Positions 44,162-53,177 of a stretch of DNA of 64,000 nucleotides are shown piece after piece (positions within the stretch are counted from its first letter, which is position 1; each line of letters begins with the position of its first letter). Made by a program: the position numbers and the translations under genes. The stretch comes from Dictyobacter alpinus (GTDB lineage Bacteria; Chloroflexota; Ktedonobacteria; Ktedonobacterales; Ktedonobacteraceae): the NCBI RefSeq assembly GCF_003967575.1, contig NZ_BIFT01000001.1, forward strand, positions 310,001 to 374,000, written 5' to 3'. The notes under the pieces were generated by a model. It did no database searches, had not been told where the DNA came from, and saw only the letters and a program-made list of their open reading frames with translations.

Positions 44162-45682
44162 CTATACCAATCCGGGAAAGAAATCTTTCTTGATCTGGCT
44201 ACTTTTTACATGCATATTCTCTAAGATTTTCACATTAGCTCTGACCATCTCAGGAGGGCCCGATAGATAGTAGGTGCGCTCAGCATAATCAGGGATGGCC
44301 TGCGCGATCATGTTCTCATCAATTCTGCCGACAAAACCAGGCCAGTCGCGCGGGACAGCGTTGACATCAGTGAGAGTATAGAACATTTTCATGCCCAGTT
44401 CGTGATAAGCAGCCTGCAAAATGTCTTTATAGACAATCTCATTGCTCTTTCTATTCACATAGAACATGATAATATCGCGCCGCTCACGAGTATCCAGCAG
44501 ATATTTTATCATGCTTCTAAATGGCGTAATACCTATGCCACCGGCAATAAATACCAGTTTCTGATCAGGATCTGCGGGTAAGGTAAAGTCCCCAGCAATC
44601 TGCGCTGCGACTATTTTTGTTTTACCATCTGCAGCATATAAGGCTTTCTTAAAACTGCTTCCTTCGTCATAAAAGCGCACGCCCAGGTGCACATTATTTT
44701 CAGTTGGTGATGATGCCAGAGTAAAGTACCTGCGATTGCCTCTACTATCTGTATGTGGATGACTCAGCGTAAATTCCATATATTGTCCGGGAACAAATGA
44801 AAGCTTTTGTGAAGGTTTGAACACAAAATCAAGGAGATTCGGTCCCATCTTAATTTTCCTGCTGAGCTTGAGGACAACTTTTTGTTTTGGACTCACCAAA
44901 TAGGCAAAAACATTTCCGATCACCAGGGCTAGTTCTGGAGTTGAGTAGACACTTCCAACATGGATTTGGGGAATGAATAAGATGCCGGTGATTGCGGCAT
45001 AGACCCAGCGCAAATGTTTGGTTGGTGGAGCAGTCAACGGCTCGGTAAGCATAACAAATGCGAAAAAGATGAGCGGAGAGAGCAGAAACAATTGTTTTGC
45101 TTCTGTCAACATTGATTTGCCTTGTACTACAGTCATGATGATGACAGCCAGCAGGGCAACCGCACAAAAAATCATCGTCATATCGATCTGCCGCAATTTG
45201 CGGGCAATCAACAAACCACCCAGAATGACCACAGGGGCCATGCTTGTGGTTCCTACCCACCAACTTGCAGATTCACCAAGGGCAAATGAGGTAATCACTA
45301 CAGCAATAGCGGCCGGATTAAAGATGTGTTTTTTATAGAGCGCCAATATATATTTAGACGCCATCGCCAGGATAGCCGCCCAGCCAAGAAACTGGAAGGT
45401 AGTTGGCGACTGTGCAGGATCAATGATGAGCGCCAGAATCAGAGCTGTAATGGTGGCTGATTCAATATTAGTAGGAATTTCAAAAACAAAACCAAAGATT
45501 GTATTCATCGCCCAGCAAATCACCACGAGAAAGGCAGTTGAGGCCAGCAAGGCCAGCGGCGAGAATGGCAGCAGATGAAAAAATGCCAGGGCGGTCGCGA
45601 TACCAAGCAAAGCGATAAGCACATAGAGCACCAGACGGTACATCGTTATATTATCTAGTAGAGAATCTATTTTTGCGATCAT
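44162..45682 (-). CDS. NqrB/RnfD-like membrane protein fused to a ferredoxin-NADP reductase domain
   Basis: The 506-residue protein has about eight to ten membrane helices in residues 12-265 (NqrB/RnfD family: FEIPTNIESATITALILAL, KHIFNPAAIAVV, PLIFFAFVMLTEPLTAPPTK shortened here to LTEPLTAPPT) and a cytoplasmic FAD/NADPH reductase module from about 270 (FVPGQYMEFTL, RRYFTLASSP, GGIGITPFRSM, YYLSGPPEMV). The SxTAT-type covalent-FMN site in the C-terminal part of NqrB is not seen. It probably passes electrons from NAD(P)H across the membrane to the FMN-bearing partner. The ATG overlaps the ApbE stop by four bases. Confidence 0.88.
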   Translation of the reverse strand: MIAKIDSLLDNITMYRLVLYVLIALLGIATALAFFHLLPFSPLALLASTAFLVVICWAMNTIFGFVFEIPTNIESATITALILALIIDPAQSPTTFQFLGWAAILAMASKYILALYKKHIFNPAAIAVVITSFALGESASWWVGTTSMAPVVILGGLLIARKLRQIDMTMIFCAVALLAVIIMTVVQGKSMLTEAKQLFLLSPLIFFAFVMLTEPLTAPPTKHLRWVYAAITGILFIPQIHVGSVYSTPELALVIGNVFAYLVSPKQKVVLKLSRKIKMGPNLLDFVFKPSQKLSFVPGQYMEFTLSHPHTDSRGNRRYFTLASSPTENNVHLGVRFYDEGSSFKKALYAADGKTKIVAAQIAGDFTLPADPDQKLVFIAGGIGITPFRSMIKYLLDTRERRDIIMFYVNRKSNEIVYKDILQAAYHELGMKMFYTLTDVNAVPRDWPGFVGRIDENMIAQAIPDYAERTYYLSGPPEMVRANVKILENMHVKSSQIKKDFFPGLV

Positions 45683-46422
45683 TGGTGATATACATACCTT
45701 TCAAATCCAGTGGTAAACGTGGCACGAGCGTGGACATCGATCATATATCCTTCAAATCCAGCTAATCTCTCAATAAAGACGATTCCATCTTTCCCCATAG
45801 CAAAGGCAGCTGTTGCGAAACGATCGGCCTCATACACATTGGGACCAATCACAGTAAGACTAACAACATCCTGCAACTGGCTTGTGGGCTGATGCGGATT
45901 ATAGATGTGCTGTCCACGAATAGCGGTGCCAGAGGTAGCAATGCCTTGATCTGAAAGGGCCAGAATTTTGACGTTCTGACTGCGATTGAATGGATTGCGG
46001 ATACCAACTTTCCACGCTTGACCAGCTTTATGACCTGCGACCTCAACATCCCCACCAGCATCGACATAAAAGTTTTGCAGTCCGCGATCTCTCAACATCT
46101 GTGCAGCATTATGGATAGCCCAACCTTTAACGATGCCTGAGGGATCAAACACACCAGCATGCTCCACATCAAAGTAGCCATTCGTCTCTTTTTTTGTTTG
46201 TTCACTTAACGACAAAATTGTGCGCAGATTATCACTGTATTGCTCGGCAGTAAGCTCGCCTCGATTGAACCGCGAGACCTCACTGCCAGTTTTATACGTA
46301 CTAAAATTCTCATCTATAGCATTAAAATGGGCAAACACTCGCTCCAAATCGTCCTCTGTAGCAGAGGTATCCAGGATTTCAAGAGTGATGGGCATGCCCA
46401 TGATCAAACGTGTATCTTTCAT
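45679..46422 (-). CDS. apbE: FAD:protein FMN transferase (ApbE)
   Basis: The 247-residue protein has ApbE features: MGMPITLEI start, FDPSGIVKGWAI (about residue 111), YVDAGGDVEV (about 138), GIATSGT (about 175) and NVYEADRFATAAFAMG (about 210). It attaches FMN through a phosphoester to Thr of the [S/T]GAT motif in target proteins; the target is very likely the FMN-binding protein encoded three bases upstream. No signal peptide or lipobox is seen, so it appears cytoplasmic. Middle gene of the operon, with a four-base overlap with the next gene. Confidence 0.93.
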   Translation of the reverse strand: MKDTRLIMGMPITLEILDTSATEDDLERVFAHFNAIDENFSTYKTGSEVSRFNRGELTAEQYSDNLRTILSLSEQTKKETNGYFDVEHAGVFDPSGIVKGWAIHNAAQMLRDRGLQNFYVDAGGDVEVAGHKAGQAWKVGIRNPFNRSQNVKILALSDQGIATSGTAIRGQHIYNPHQPTSQLQDVVSLTVIGPNVYEADRFATAAFAMGKDGIVFIERLAGFEGYMIDVHARATFTTGFERYVYHQ

Positions 46423-46425
46423 GGT

Positions 46426-46911
46426 TTACGCTTTTGCCTGTGTCAGAGCATCTGAGAGTGATTGGATGAAAGCTTCACTCGAGTCTGTTGCCCCGGTAAC
46501 AATATCAACATTTGAATCCTGGACCTGAATAGCTTCCTGTGTGAGTTGCGGATCAGCATTATTGTTGATCATAATCGAGCGATTACGGTCATTAGGGAAT
46601 TGTAGGAATTGTACATCAGTAATTTTGCCATTTTGAATGATTGCTTTAACCTGGATATTCCCCCAGTGCGCATCTGCGACGCTCCCCGTATATGAACCAT
46701 CTTTATAGGTTCCACTCGGCGTATTGGTTGTTGTCGTCGGAACAGGTGCTGGCGCCCCACCATCTGCAGGAGTACTGCTCACTGAAGGGCTAGAAGGTTT
46801 AGAATTCGTCGATGTATTGGGTACAACCGCGACCTGATTTGTGTGGCTGAACAGAAGACTGTAAAAGATAAAAGCGGCTATAATCAATACCGCCACTGTA
46901 AATTTTTTCAT
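46426..46911 (-). CDS. Secreted/anchored FMN-binding domain protein
   Basis: The 161-residue protein starts with an N-terminal membrane anchor (about residues 4-22), a Ser/Pro/Thr-rich linker, and an FMN-binding domain with YKDGSYTGSVADAHWG-type start and the flavinylation motif DIVTGATDSS, threonine at about 142. Family knowledge: ApbE attaches FMN to this Thr, and the domain then shuttles electrons outside the cell. It is the first gene of the operon with ApbE and the NqrB/RnfD-FNR fusion. The longer frame to 47013 has no ribosome-binding site; ATG 46911 is preceded by GGAAAGG 12 bases upstream. Confidence 0.88.
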   Translation of the reverse strand: MKKFTVAVLIIAAFIFYSLLFSHTNQVAVVPNTSTNSKPSSPSVSSTPADGGAPAPVPTTTTNTPSGTYKDGSYTGSVADAHWGNIQVKAIIQNGKITDVQFLQFPNDRNRSIMINNNADPQLTQEAIQVQDSNVDIVTGATDSSEAFIQSLSDALTQAKA

Positions 46912-47387
46912 GGTATATTCTGACCTTTCCAAGGATATACATACACTCCAGTTGCCGTAACAGCAACTTTCTCTACCACCACCTTGTGTTGAGGAACGCA
47001 TCTCGACATGCAAATAGACGCATACATTGCATCGCTTGTCCAGCCAGAGAGAAAATGCCGCCGTATAAATGTATTACTACACCAGTATTAACCTTGGATG
47101 AATACACCCTCAGAATAATGCTGCTTTACCACTCCAACCACATCCGACGGCAAATCGTGAGCATGAGTGACTTGTTATCTGTATCGTAGCGCATGAATAT
47201 CAAAAAAAAGGCTTAAAGCTGTAAAAAAAATGTAAAGGCCTGAATTAAGGCCGTCACAAAACGACCAAACGTAGCCTAACATAGTTTTCGGCCAGACCAG
47301 TATACCCAAGTGGAACACGATCATCACTGGAGGAATCTATGCAGTATAATACAGCCATATTATTTACCGGATAGAGAGGGTAGCGAC
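46912..47387. other. Divergent intergenic region upstream of the flavin operon
   Basis: No supported gene in about 476 bases. A GGCCT-gaatta-AGGCC hairpin (about 47238-47254) lies near its middle, preceded by A-rich runs. It holds promoters for the leftward flavin operon and the rightward DSD1-like gene. Confidence 0.4.
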
Positions 47388-48491
47388 ATGTATCAACCAC
47401 AAATTGGAGATGCGCTAGAGTTATTGGATACACCATCAATGCTGGTAGATCTCACATTGATGGAGGCAAATATTGCCAGTATGATGCAACGCTTACAGGC
47501 CAGAAAAGTCCATGTCAGACCACACTTAAAAACCGTAAAAAGTCCCGCGTTGGCGCGAAAACTCTTAGCAGCCGGTGCCATTGGTGGCTGTGTTGCCAAA
47601 GTCAGCGAGGCTGAGGTGATGGCCGATGCCGGTATTGAGGATCTCTTGATTACGACCGAGATTATTGGTCAACCCAAACTGGCAAGGCTCGTCTCACTGA
47701 TACAAAAGCATCCAGCGCTTAAAGTCGTCGTTGATAGTCTGGCTGGCGCTCAAGCCCTTCATCAAATTTTGGCTGAGGCCCGGTTAGAAATTAATGTGTT
47801 ACTCGATCTGAACGTTGGCCAGAATCGCTGTGGGGTGAATCCAGGAGCAGATGCACGTACTTTAGCCCATCATATCGGCACGTTATCACAACTGCATCTG
47901 ATCGGAGTACAGGGATATGAAGGCCACTTGCAGCATATCCATAACCCCGAGGAGCGGGCACAGCGTTGTCGCCAGGCAATGCAAATATTGGTTGAGACGG
48001 CAACACAATTAAGAACCGATGGCTTCCCCATCGACATCGTCACAACCGGTGGCACAGGTACCGCAGAGATATGTGCCGAGGTGGATGGAGTAACAGAGGT
48101 GCAACCTGGCTCATTCATCTTCATGGATACCGATTATCATCATGCCCTTGGTTCAAGCTATGCTAACGCGCTGACCATTCTCTCGACGGTTATCAGCCGA
48201 CCAACTCCTACCAGAGCCGTGGTGGACGCCGGACTAAAATCGCTCTCCACCGATAGCGGTATGCCTGAACTCAAGGGACAAGACGACATCGCTTATCATC
48301 CTGGAGGCGATGAACATGGTATTCTGACATCAACAGACAATGCTACGGTCCCGCTAGAGATCGGTGATCGCCTTGAATTTATTCCGAGCCACATCGACAC
48401 AACAATCAACCTGCACGATTATTATTACGCCCATCGCAATGGCATCCTGGAAGCGATTTGGCCCGTCGCAACTCGTGGCAAAGTACAATGA
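47388..48491 (+). CDS. DSD1-type PLP-dependent enzyme (D-threonine aldolase/D-serine dehydratase-like)
   Basis: The 367-residue protein is of alanine-racemase fold with a DSD1 C-terminal domain. The PLP lysine is in RPHLKTVKSP (about residue 49); GGCVAKVSEAE and DLNVGQNRCGVNPG follow, and the C-terminal metal region reads PSHIDTTINLHDYYYAHRNG (shown in full length 20), in which the usual Cys-containing HxC is HID. Family members cleave D-threonine to glycine and acetaldehyde or dehydrate D-serine or D-threo-3-hydroxyaspartate, using a divalent metal. The start 47388 has AGAGGG seven bases upstream; the frame extends back to 47310. Confidence 0.88.
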   Translation: MYQPQIGDALELLDTPSMLVDLTLMEANIASMMQRLQARKVHVRPHLKTVKSPALARKLLAAGAIGGCVAKVSEAEVMADAGIEDLLITTEIIGQPKLARLVSLIQKHPALKVVVDSLAGAQALHQILAEARLEINVLLDLNVGQNRCGVNPGADARTLAHHIGTLSQLHLIGVQGYEGHLQHIHNPEERAQRCRQAMQILVETATQLRTDGFPIDIVTTGGTGTAEICAEVDGVTEVQPGSFIFMDTDYHHALGSSYANALTILSTVISRPTPTRAVVDAGLKSLSTDSGMPELKGQDDIAYHPGGDEHGILTSTDNATVPLEIGDRLEFIPSHIDTTINLHDYYYAHRNGILEAIWPVATRGKVQ

Positions 48492-48611
48492 TAGTCAAAG
48501 CAACAAACTCTAGAATTTGACTGCCAGAGGGTATATGATACTAATATATTCAAAAAGATGCGAACAACACCATACGATCGTCAGAACATCATCCCCTGGA
48601 GGCTGAATAAT

Positions 48612-50177
48612 ATGTTCAATGTATTTGCAGGCAGAGACGCTAGCAAAAAACAAGATGATACTTATCGTGATGAGGATTTGGGCAATAAGCAACGTGTACG
48701 CATAGTAATTTTGGGAACTGGATTCGCTGGCTTAGGAATGGCTATTCGGTTAAAGCAGCAGGGTTATAAAGATTTTGTGCTGCTCGAACGGGCCTCCGAT
48801 ATTGGTGGAACCTGGCGCGACAATACATATCCAGGCTGCGCCTGTGATATTCCCTCCCATCTTTACTCTTTTTCTTTCGCGCTCAACTCTCAATGGAGCC
48901 GCACTTATTCTCCTCAGAGTGAGATCCAAGCATATCTACAGCGTTGCGCCAGACGCTTTGGGATCATTCCTCATATCCGCTGGAACACGGAACTACAGGA
49001 TGCTATCTGGCAGGAGGATAAGCGACTCTGGCAGATTACTACATCACAGGGAACATTGTGGACAGATATTCTTATTCTGGGTAATGGGCCCCTCAGTCAG
49101 CCATCTCTACCAAATATTCCAGGTCTGACCCAATTTGAAGGCACGCTATTTCACTCTGCACAATGGAAACATGATTACGATCTGACCGGAAAACGCATTG
49201 CCGTCATCGGCACGGGTGCATCAGCTATTCAGTTTGTCCCCCATATTCAGCCACTCGCTAGCTCTCTGACCCTTTTCCAGCGTACTCCACCCTGGATTCT
49301 CCCACGTCTGGACCATGCGATCACCGCCAGGCAAAAACAACTCTACCAGTTCCTACCCATCATCCAGCGCCTGATCCGTACACGAATGTACTGGGAACGC
49401 GAGCTTACCGCGCTAGGGATGGTCTATCGCTCAAAAATGCTGCTCAAGGCCGAGCAAATCGCCCATAGACACTTAGAAAGACAGGTATCTGATCCTGAAT
49501 TACGGACCAGGTTGACACCTCGCTATGCGATGGGTTGTAAGCGTATTCTATTGTCAGATGATTTCTATCCAGCTGTAAGTCAACCAAATGTAGAGGTTGT
49601 CACTGAACACATTCGACAGGTAGAGGGAAAGAACATTATTACTGAGGATGGACAAACATACGAAGTTGATACCATCATTTGTGGTACCGGCTTTCATGTT
49701 ACCGATACTGAGCTCCCCCACCATATCTATGGTCGCGAGGGACAATCCCTCGCAGACAAATGGCGAAACGGTCCCGAAGCGTATTATGGAACGACCGTAG
49801 CAGGCTTTCCTAACCTTTTCCTTTTGATAGGACCCAACACTGGCCTTGGACACAATTCGATGGTCTACATGATCGAGTCTCAACTTACCTATATCCTCGA
49901 CTGTCTACGCATTATGAATAAGCGCAACATCCAGAGCATTGAAGTCCAATCAAACGTTGAAGAGACGTTTGTCAAAGAAATGCAACGACGCATGAAGGGA
50001 ACAGTCTGGGCTTCGGGATGTGTTAGCTGGTATCTGGATGCCAGAGGGCATAACACTACGCTCTGGCCAGGCTTCACCTTTGAATATCGACACCGTATAC
50101 GTCACTTTGATGCACAACATTACACCTTACTTCCATCAGAAAAGTCACCGGCCCGAGCAATCAACACAAGTAAATAG
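48612..50177 (+). CDS. Flavin-containing monooxygenase (Baeyer-Villiger-like)
   Basis: The 521-residue protein shows FAD motif GTGFAGLGMA (about residue 35), ERASDIGGTWRDNTYPG, a fingerprint FEGTLFHSAQWK (about 174; Baeyer-Villiger pattern F-x-G-x3-H-x3-W but Lys in place of Pro/Asp), and NADPH motif GTGASAIQFV (about 199). Such enzymes oxygenate ketones or nitrogen/sulfur compounds with NADPH. The start is the ATG at 48612 with TGGAGG nine bases upstream, not the longer frame from 48558. It follows the DSD1 gene by 120 bases on the same strand, so linkage is possible. Substrate unknown. Confidence 0.9.
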   Translation: MFNVFAGRDASKKQDDTYRDEDLGNKQRVRIVILGTGFAGLGMAIRLKQQGYKDFVLLERASDIGGTWRDNTYPGCACDIPSHLYSFSFALNSQWSRTYSPQSEIQAYLQRCARRFGIIPHIRWNTELQDAIWQEDKRLWQITTSQGTLWTDILILGNGPLSQPSLPNIPGLTQFEGTLFHSAQWKHDYDLTGKRIAVIGTGASAIQFVPHIQPLASSLTLFQRTPPWILPRLDHAITARQKQLYQFLPIIQRLIRTRMYWERELTALGMVYRSKMLLKAEQIAHRHLERQVSDPELRTRLTPRYAMGCKRILLSDDFYPAVSQPNVEVVTEHIRQVEGKNIITEDGQTYEVDTIICGTGFHVTDTELPHHIYGREGQSLADKWRNGPEAYYGTTVAGFPNLFLLIGPNTGLGHNSMVYMIESQLTYILDCLRIMNKRNIQSIEVQSNVEETFVKEMQRRMKGTVWASGCVSWYLDARGHNTTLWPGFTFEYRHRIRHFDAQHYTLLPSEKSPARAINTSK

Positions 50178-50304
50178 GATAATCCCAGCTCCTGCCTGAT
50201 CAAGCTAAGACAAGGCATTGGTACAAGAAGCCGATAGCCTTGCCTTCGTTTTGCTATAATACGATATACATTCATTGATTATGACCAGGAGCTAAACATA
50301 TATT

Positions 50305-50829
50305 ATGGAACAACCAGCCAGGAAACGCTTCACTATTCCTCGTAAGGCGGGTACAATTATAGGCATTGTGGTGATTGCACTCGCGGTCATCGCTGTGCTC
50401 ATCGATGGTCCTCATGAAGTAGAGCATGATTCATTATTTGCGCCACCACCACAGCCAACGGTAGTGGTTACCAATCCAATTTCCAATACCACATTACATC
50501 AAACCCATGATTATAAAGGGGTGCATATCGTTTTTACCAAAGCAGAAATGGCCACAAAGTTTTCAGATGATTTTAAGCGTGGTGGCAAATATGTTGTACG
50601 TGTTTCTCTAAATACGACCAACAATAACAAGGACACCATTGGTGTAGATTATTTTAATTTGACACGCCTGATCCTCCCTTCCGGGCAGGCTGTACAGGGA
50701 AAAGTCGCATCAATTAACGCAGCAGTCTATCCTGGCCAACCACAAAATGGCTATGTAGATTTTCCAGTCAACGAGAAGATAGATCTATCACAAATCAAAA
50801 TACAATTTGATAACCAGTTACTTTCCTGA
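50305..50829 (+). CDS. Membrane-anchored DUF4352-like extracellular protein
   Basis: The 174-residue protein has a basic start, one membrane helix (about residues 15-34), and an extracellular beta-sandwich of about 120 residues (KYVVRVSLNTTNNNKDTIGV-type strand, ILPSGQAVQGKV, GYVDFPVNEKID) resembling DUF4352/telokin-like domains. Such domains act as small envelope adhesion or binding modules. No catalytic residues are visible. AGGAG is 13 bases from the ATG. It is followed directly by copy C of the long-hairpin repeat. Confidence 0.65.
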   Translation: MEQPARKRFTIPRKAGTIIGIVVIALAVIAVLIDGPHEVEHDSLFAPPPQPTVVVTNPISNTTLHQTHDYKGVHIVFTKAEMATKFSDDFKRGGKYVVRVSLNTTNNNKDTIGVDYFNLTRLILPSGQAVQGKVASINAAVYPGQPQNGYVDFPVNEKIDLSQIKIQFDNQLLS

Positions 50830-50835
50830 CTTCCC

Positions 50836-50923
50836 CTTATGAATATTTTTGTCGCCAGGATGCGCAATGTGCATCCTGGCGACAAAAATATTCATAAGAA
50901 GGTGGCACTTTAGTGCCTGCATA
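50836..50923 (+). repeat. Long-hairpin repeat element, copy C
   Basis: Arms 50836-50863 and 50871-50898 are exact 28-base complements around a 7-base loop. The tail AAGGTGGCACTTTAGTGCC (small hairpin GGCAC-TTTA-GTGCC) and TGCATATGGCCAG corresponds position by position to the tail of copy A at 3816. The arms differ entirely from those of copies A and B. Confidence 0.7.
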
Positions 50924-51140
50924 TGGCCAGAAGAATATCATCCTCATCAGAGTAATTTTCAAACACAACTCTGATAATCAAATATGTAATATCTCACATT
51001 GACAGAAACACAAGCACGACGTACCATATACCTCAACCTGACAACAAAAGGAAACAGTGAAAAATATCCCTGCTTGTTTCCTCTTACATAAAGCATCAAG
51101 TGCTACGCACGCTCTTAATAAATATGGTGGAGGGGTCCAG

Positions 51141-52001
51141 GTGACAACACAAAAAGATGTAATTACGTTGCTCATTTCTTGTCCAGATAAGCCAGGCATC
51201 GTCGCAGCAGTTTCGCGCTTCATCTATGAGCACAATGGAAATATTCTTGAATCAGATCAACATTCAACCAATCAGGATGATTGCACCTTCTTTATGCGTA
51301 TCAGTTTTGCTGAGGAAAGCTTTCAGCTAACTCCCGCTGATCTACGTAAAACATTTCAACCCATTGCCGAACAGTTTCAGATGCAGTGGAGCATACACTA
51401 CTCACGGGAACGCTTACGTGTGGGCATCCTGGTCTCAAAATATGATCATTGTCTCGTCGATCTCCTCTGGCGCTGGAAACTCGGCGAACTGGCCATGGAT
51501 ATTCCTTTTATTGTCAGCAACCATCCAGACCTAAAAAATCTAGCTGACATGTACAATATTCCGTATCATCACTTCCCAGTAAAACGCGAAACTCGCCAGG
51601 CAGATGAACAACGTATGTTGGACTTTATCGGTGATCAGGCCGACTTACTAATCCTGGCACGCTACATGCAGATTTTAGAGCCCTTCTTTGTGGAGGCCTT
51701 TCCACAACGCATCATCAATATCCACCACAGTTTCTTGCCAGCCTTTATAGGTGCCAGTCCTTATGGACAAGCCTTCAAACGCGGAGTCAAATTGATCGGC
51801 GCCACCGCCCATTATGTGACTAACAATCTGGATGAAGGTCCCATTATCGCGCAGGATGTCATTCATTGTGACCATCGTGATACGATAAGTGACCTTGAAC
51901 GCAAAGGGCGGGATGTAGAACGTCGCGTCCTGGCAGAAGCGGTGCGCATGCATACTACCGATCGCGTACTGATCCACGAAAATAAGACCGTCGTCTTCTA
52001 A
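51141..52001 (+). CDS. purU: Formyltetrahydrofolate deformylase
   Basis: The 286-residue protein has an N-terminal ACT domain (LLISCPDKPGIVAAVS, about residues 9-24) and a C-terminal formyltransferase-like domain with NIHHSFLPAF (catalytic histidine, about 194) and GATAHYVTNNLDEGPII (aspartate, about 232). It hydrolyses 10-formyl-tetrahydrofolate to formate and tetrahydrofolate, supplying formate and freeing the cofactor. I choose GTG 51141, which has GGAGG seven bases upstream and gives the family length; the frame continues upstream to GTG 51057. A 16-bp hairpin follows. Confidence 0.93.
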   Translation: MTTQKDVITLLISCPDKPGIVAAVSRFIYEHNGNILESDQHSTNQDDCTFFMRISFAEESFQLTPADLRKTFQPIAEQFQMQWSIHYSRERLRVGILVSKYDHCLVDLLWRWKLGELAMDIPFIVSNHPDLKNLADMYNIPYHHFPVKRETRQADEQRMLDFIGDQADLLILARYMQILEPFFVEAFPQRIINIHHSFLPAFIGASPYGQAFKRGVKLIGATAHYVTNNLDEGPIIAQDVIHCDHRDTISDLERKGRDVERRVLAEAVRMHTTDRVLIHENKTVVF

Positions 52002-52030
52002 ATCAGCCTACTCTCAAAGCATAAAACATA

Positions 52031-52074
52031 TTATAAGGGAAACGTACTCACTTCTGATTACGTTTCCCTTATAA
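52031..52074 (+). terminator. 16-bp hairpin after purU
   Basis: Arms 52031-52046 and 52059-52074 are exact complements (TTATAAGGGAAACGTA with TACGTTTCCCTTATAA) around a 12-base loop, 29 bases after the stop. Confidence 0.75.
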
Positions 52075-52544
52075 TTCATAAATCATTTTACAAGCATAGA
52101 AAAAATCAAAGAATAGTTTTCATCAAAACTAGTATAAAAGCTCATCCATTTCAACTGAGAAGATAGTACCACCTGATCCACAAACACAGGAATAAAATAA
52201 TTAGTGTAATGTATATACTTTATCCACAATTTTGCAGACGCTGAAGCATATTTACATTCAAATAATCAAGAATTGCCTACATGTATTCTCTTGCACCTTC
52301 TACTTCAAAGGCGTCTCACATAGCCATCAGAGCGCATGAAAAGCCCTTTGTTGCTTCCTCAGAGAGCTGCAAAAATAGTCTGTAAACGCATTTTTGAGGT
52401 TTTTTTTATAAGCCGACACAAACTTAAAAATCACATAGCGTAAAAAAAATTTTGAAACTGGTGTTGAATTATCTATCAGGTATATGATACTATTATGCGA
52501 GATAGGAACGGCTAGCACCCCAAAAATCCAAAAGAGGAGTTCAA
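52075..52544. other. AT-rich intergenic region
   Basis: No supported gene; very AT-rich. Homopolymer runs of T and A (52400-52455) precede the orphan subunit gene and may include its promoter. Nothing else recognised. Confidence 0.4.
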
Positions 52545-52955
52545 ATGAGCGACATGCTTCGGCTCGCACCGACATTTCGTAAAACAAAAGTTGAGTTGAG
52601 TTTAGAGGAACGGGCTCAATTAAACACAATTATTGACCTGCTTATTCCGTCTGACAAAGATTTTCCACCCCCATCTAGTCTACATTTGATTGACGAACTA
52701 CTTCTTCATATTTTGCCCAGAGCCGGGCAAAAAAATGCTACCCCAATGTTGAGTGAGAAGCGTTTACGTACGGCATTAAACGAGTTAAATTTATCCGCTG
52801 GAGGTAACTTCTGTCGCGCTACCACTGAAAAACAACAAAACCTCTTACGCCACCTTGAATCTCGGGATCCCGCTTTCTTTCAAGCGCTCTGGACTCTGGT
52901 CAATCATAGCTACTACGCCTTAATGGCAACGCGCTGGCACAGCCAACCAGTCTAA
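52545..52955 (+). CDS. Orphan gluconate 2-dehydrogenase subunit 3-like protein
   Basis: The 136-residue protein resembles the subunit-3 family of membrane gluconate dehydrogenases: LSLEERAQLNTIIDLLIPSD near residue 18 and FFQALWTLVNHSYYAL near residue 112 match the family's conserved ends. Known members are exported through Tat with an FAD-containing large subunit and a cytochrome subunit, but neither is adjacent and no Tat signal is seen. AGAGGAG is 8 bases before the ATG. It could pair with a distant large subunit. Function unproven. Confidence 0.6.
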   Translation: MSDMLRLAPTFRKTKVELSLEERAQLNTIIDLLIPSDKDFPPPSSLHLIDELLLHILPRAGQKNATPMLSEKRLRTALNELNLSAGGNFCRATTEKQQNLLRHLESRDPAFFQALWTLVNHSYYALMATRWHSQPV

Positions 52956-53026
52956 TTTTTATTTCCCAATATCCCCAACACCCCTGACATCATTCCCTTA
53001 AACCAAAAATTCGTAAAATCAAATCT

Positions 53027-53072
53027 AGAAATTCGCCAGAAAGATGAACGTTCATCTTTCTGGCGAATTTCT
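53027..53072. repeat. Perfect 46-bp palindrome
   Basis: The sequence 53027-53072 reads identically on both strands with no loop (centre AACGTT). No T run and no conserved tail is seen. It lies 72 bases after the orphan subunit gene. Confidence 0.75.
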
Positions 53073-53124
53073 TTTAGCTATTTCACATTTACTGTATTTC
53101 ATAAGTACTCACACTTATTCATAT

Positions 53125-53153
53125 TTGACAATCTAATACAATTAGACTAATAT
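53125..53153 (+). promoter_or_regulatory. Sigma70-type promoter with palindromic operator for the TetR gene region
   Basis: TTGACA (53125-53130), a 17-base spacer and TAATAT (53148-53153). The spacer holds TCTAAT-ACA-ATTAGA (53132-53146) and overlaps ATTAG-A-CTAAT (53141-53151); a further ATTAGAC is at 53162. Repressor binding here would block RNA polymerase, consistent with TetR autoregulation. Confidence 0.7.
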
Positions 53154-53177
53154 AAATATATATTAGACAATGTCCTA

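Noticed and set aside
51057..51140. Longer PurU start and a possible folate riboswitch
   Set aside because: The GTG at 51141 has a strong ribosome-binding site and gives the usual length; the upstream bases do not fit the THF aptamer.
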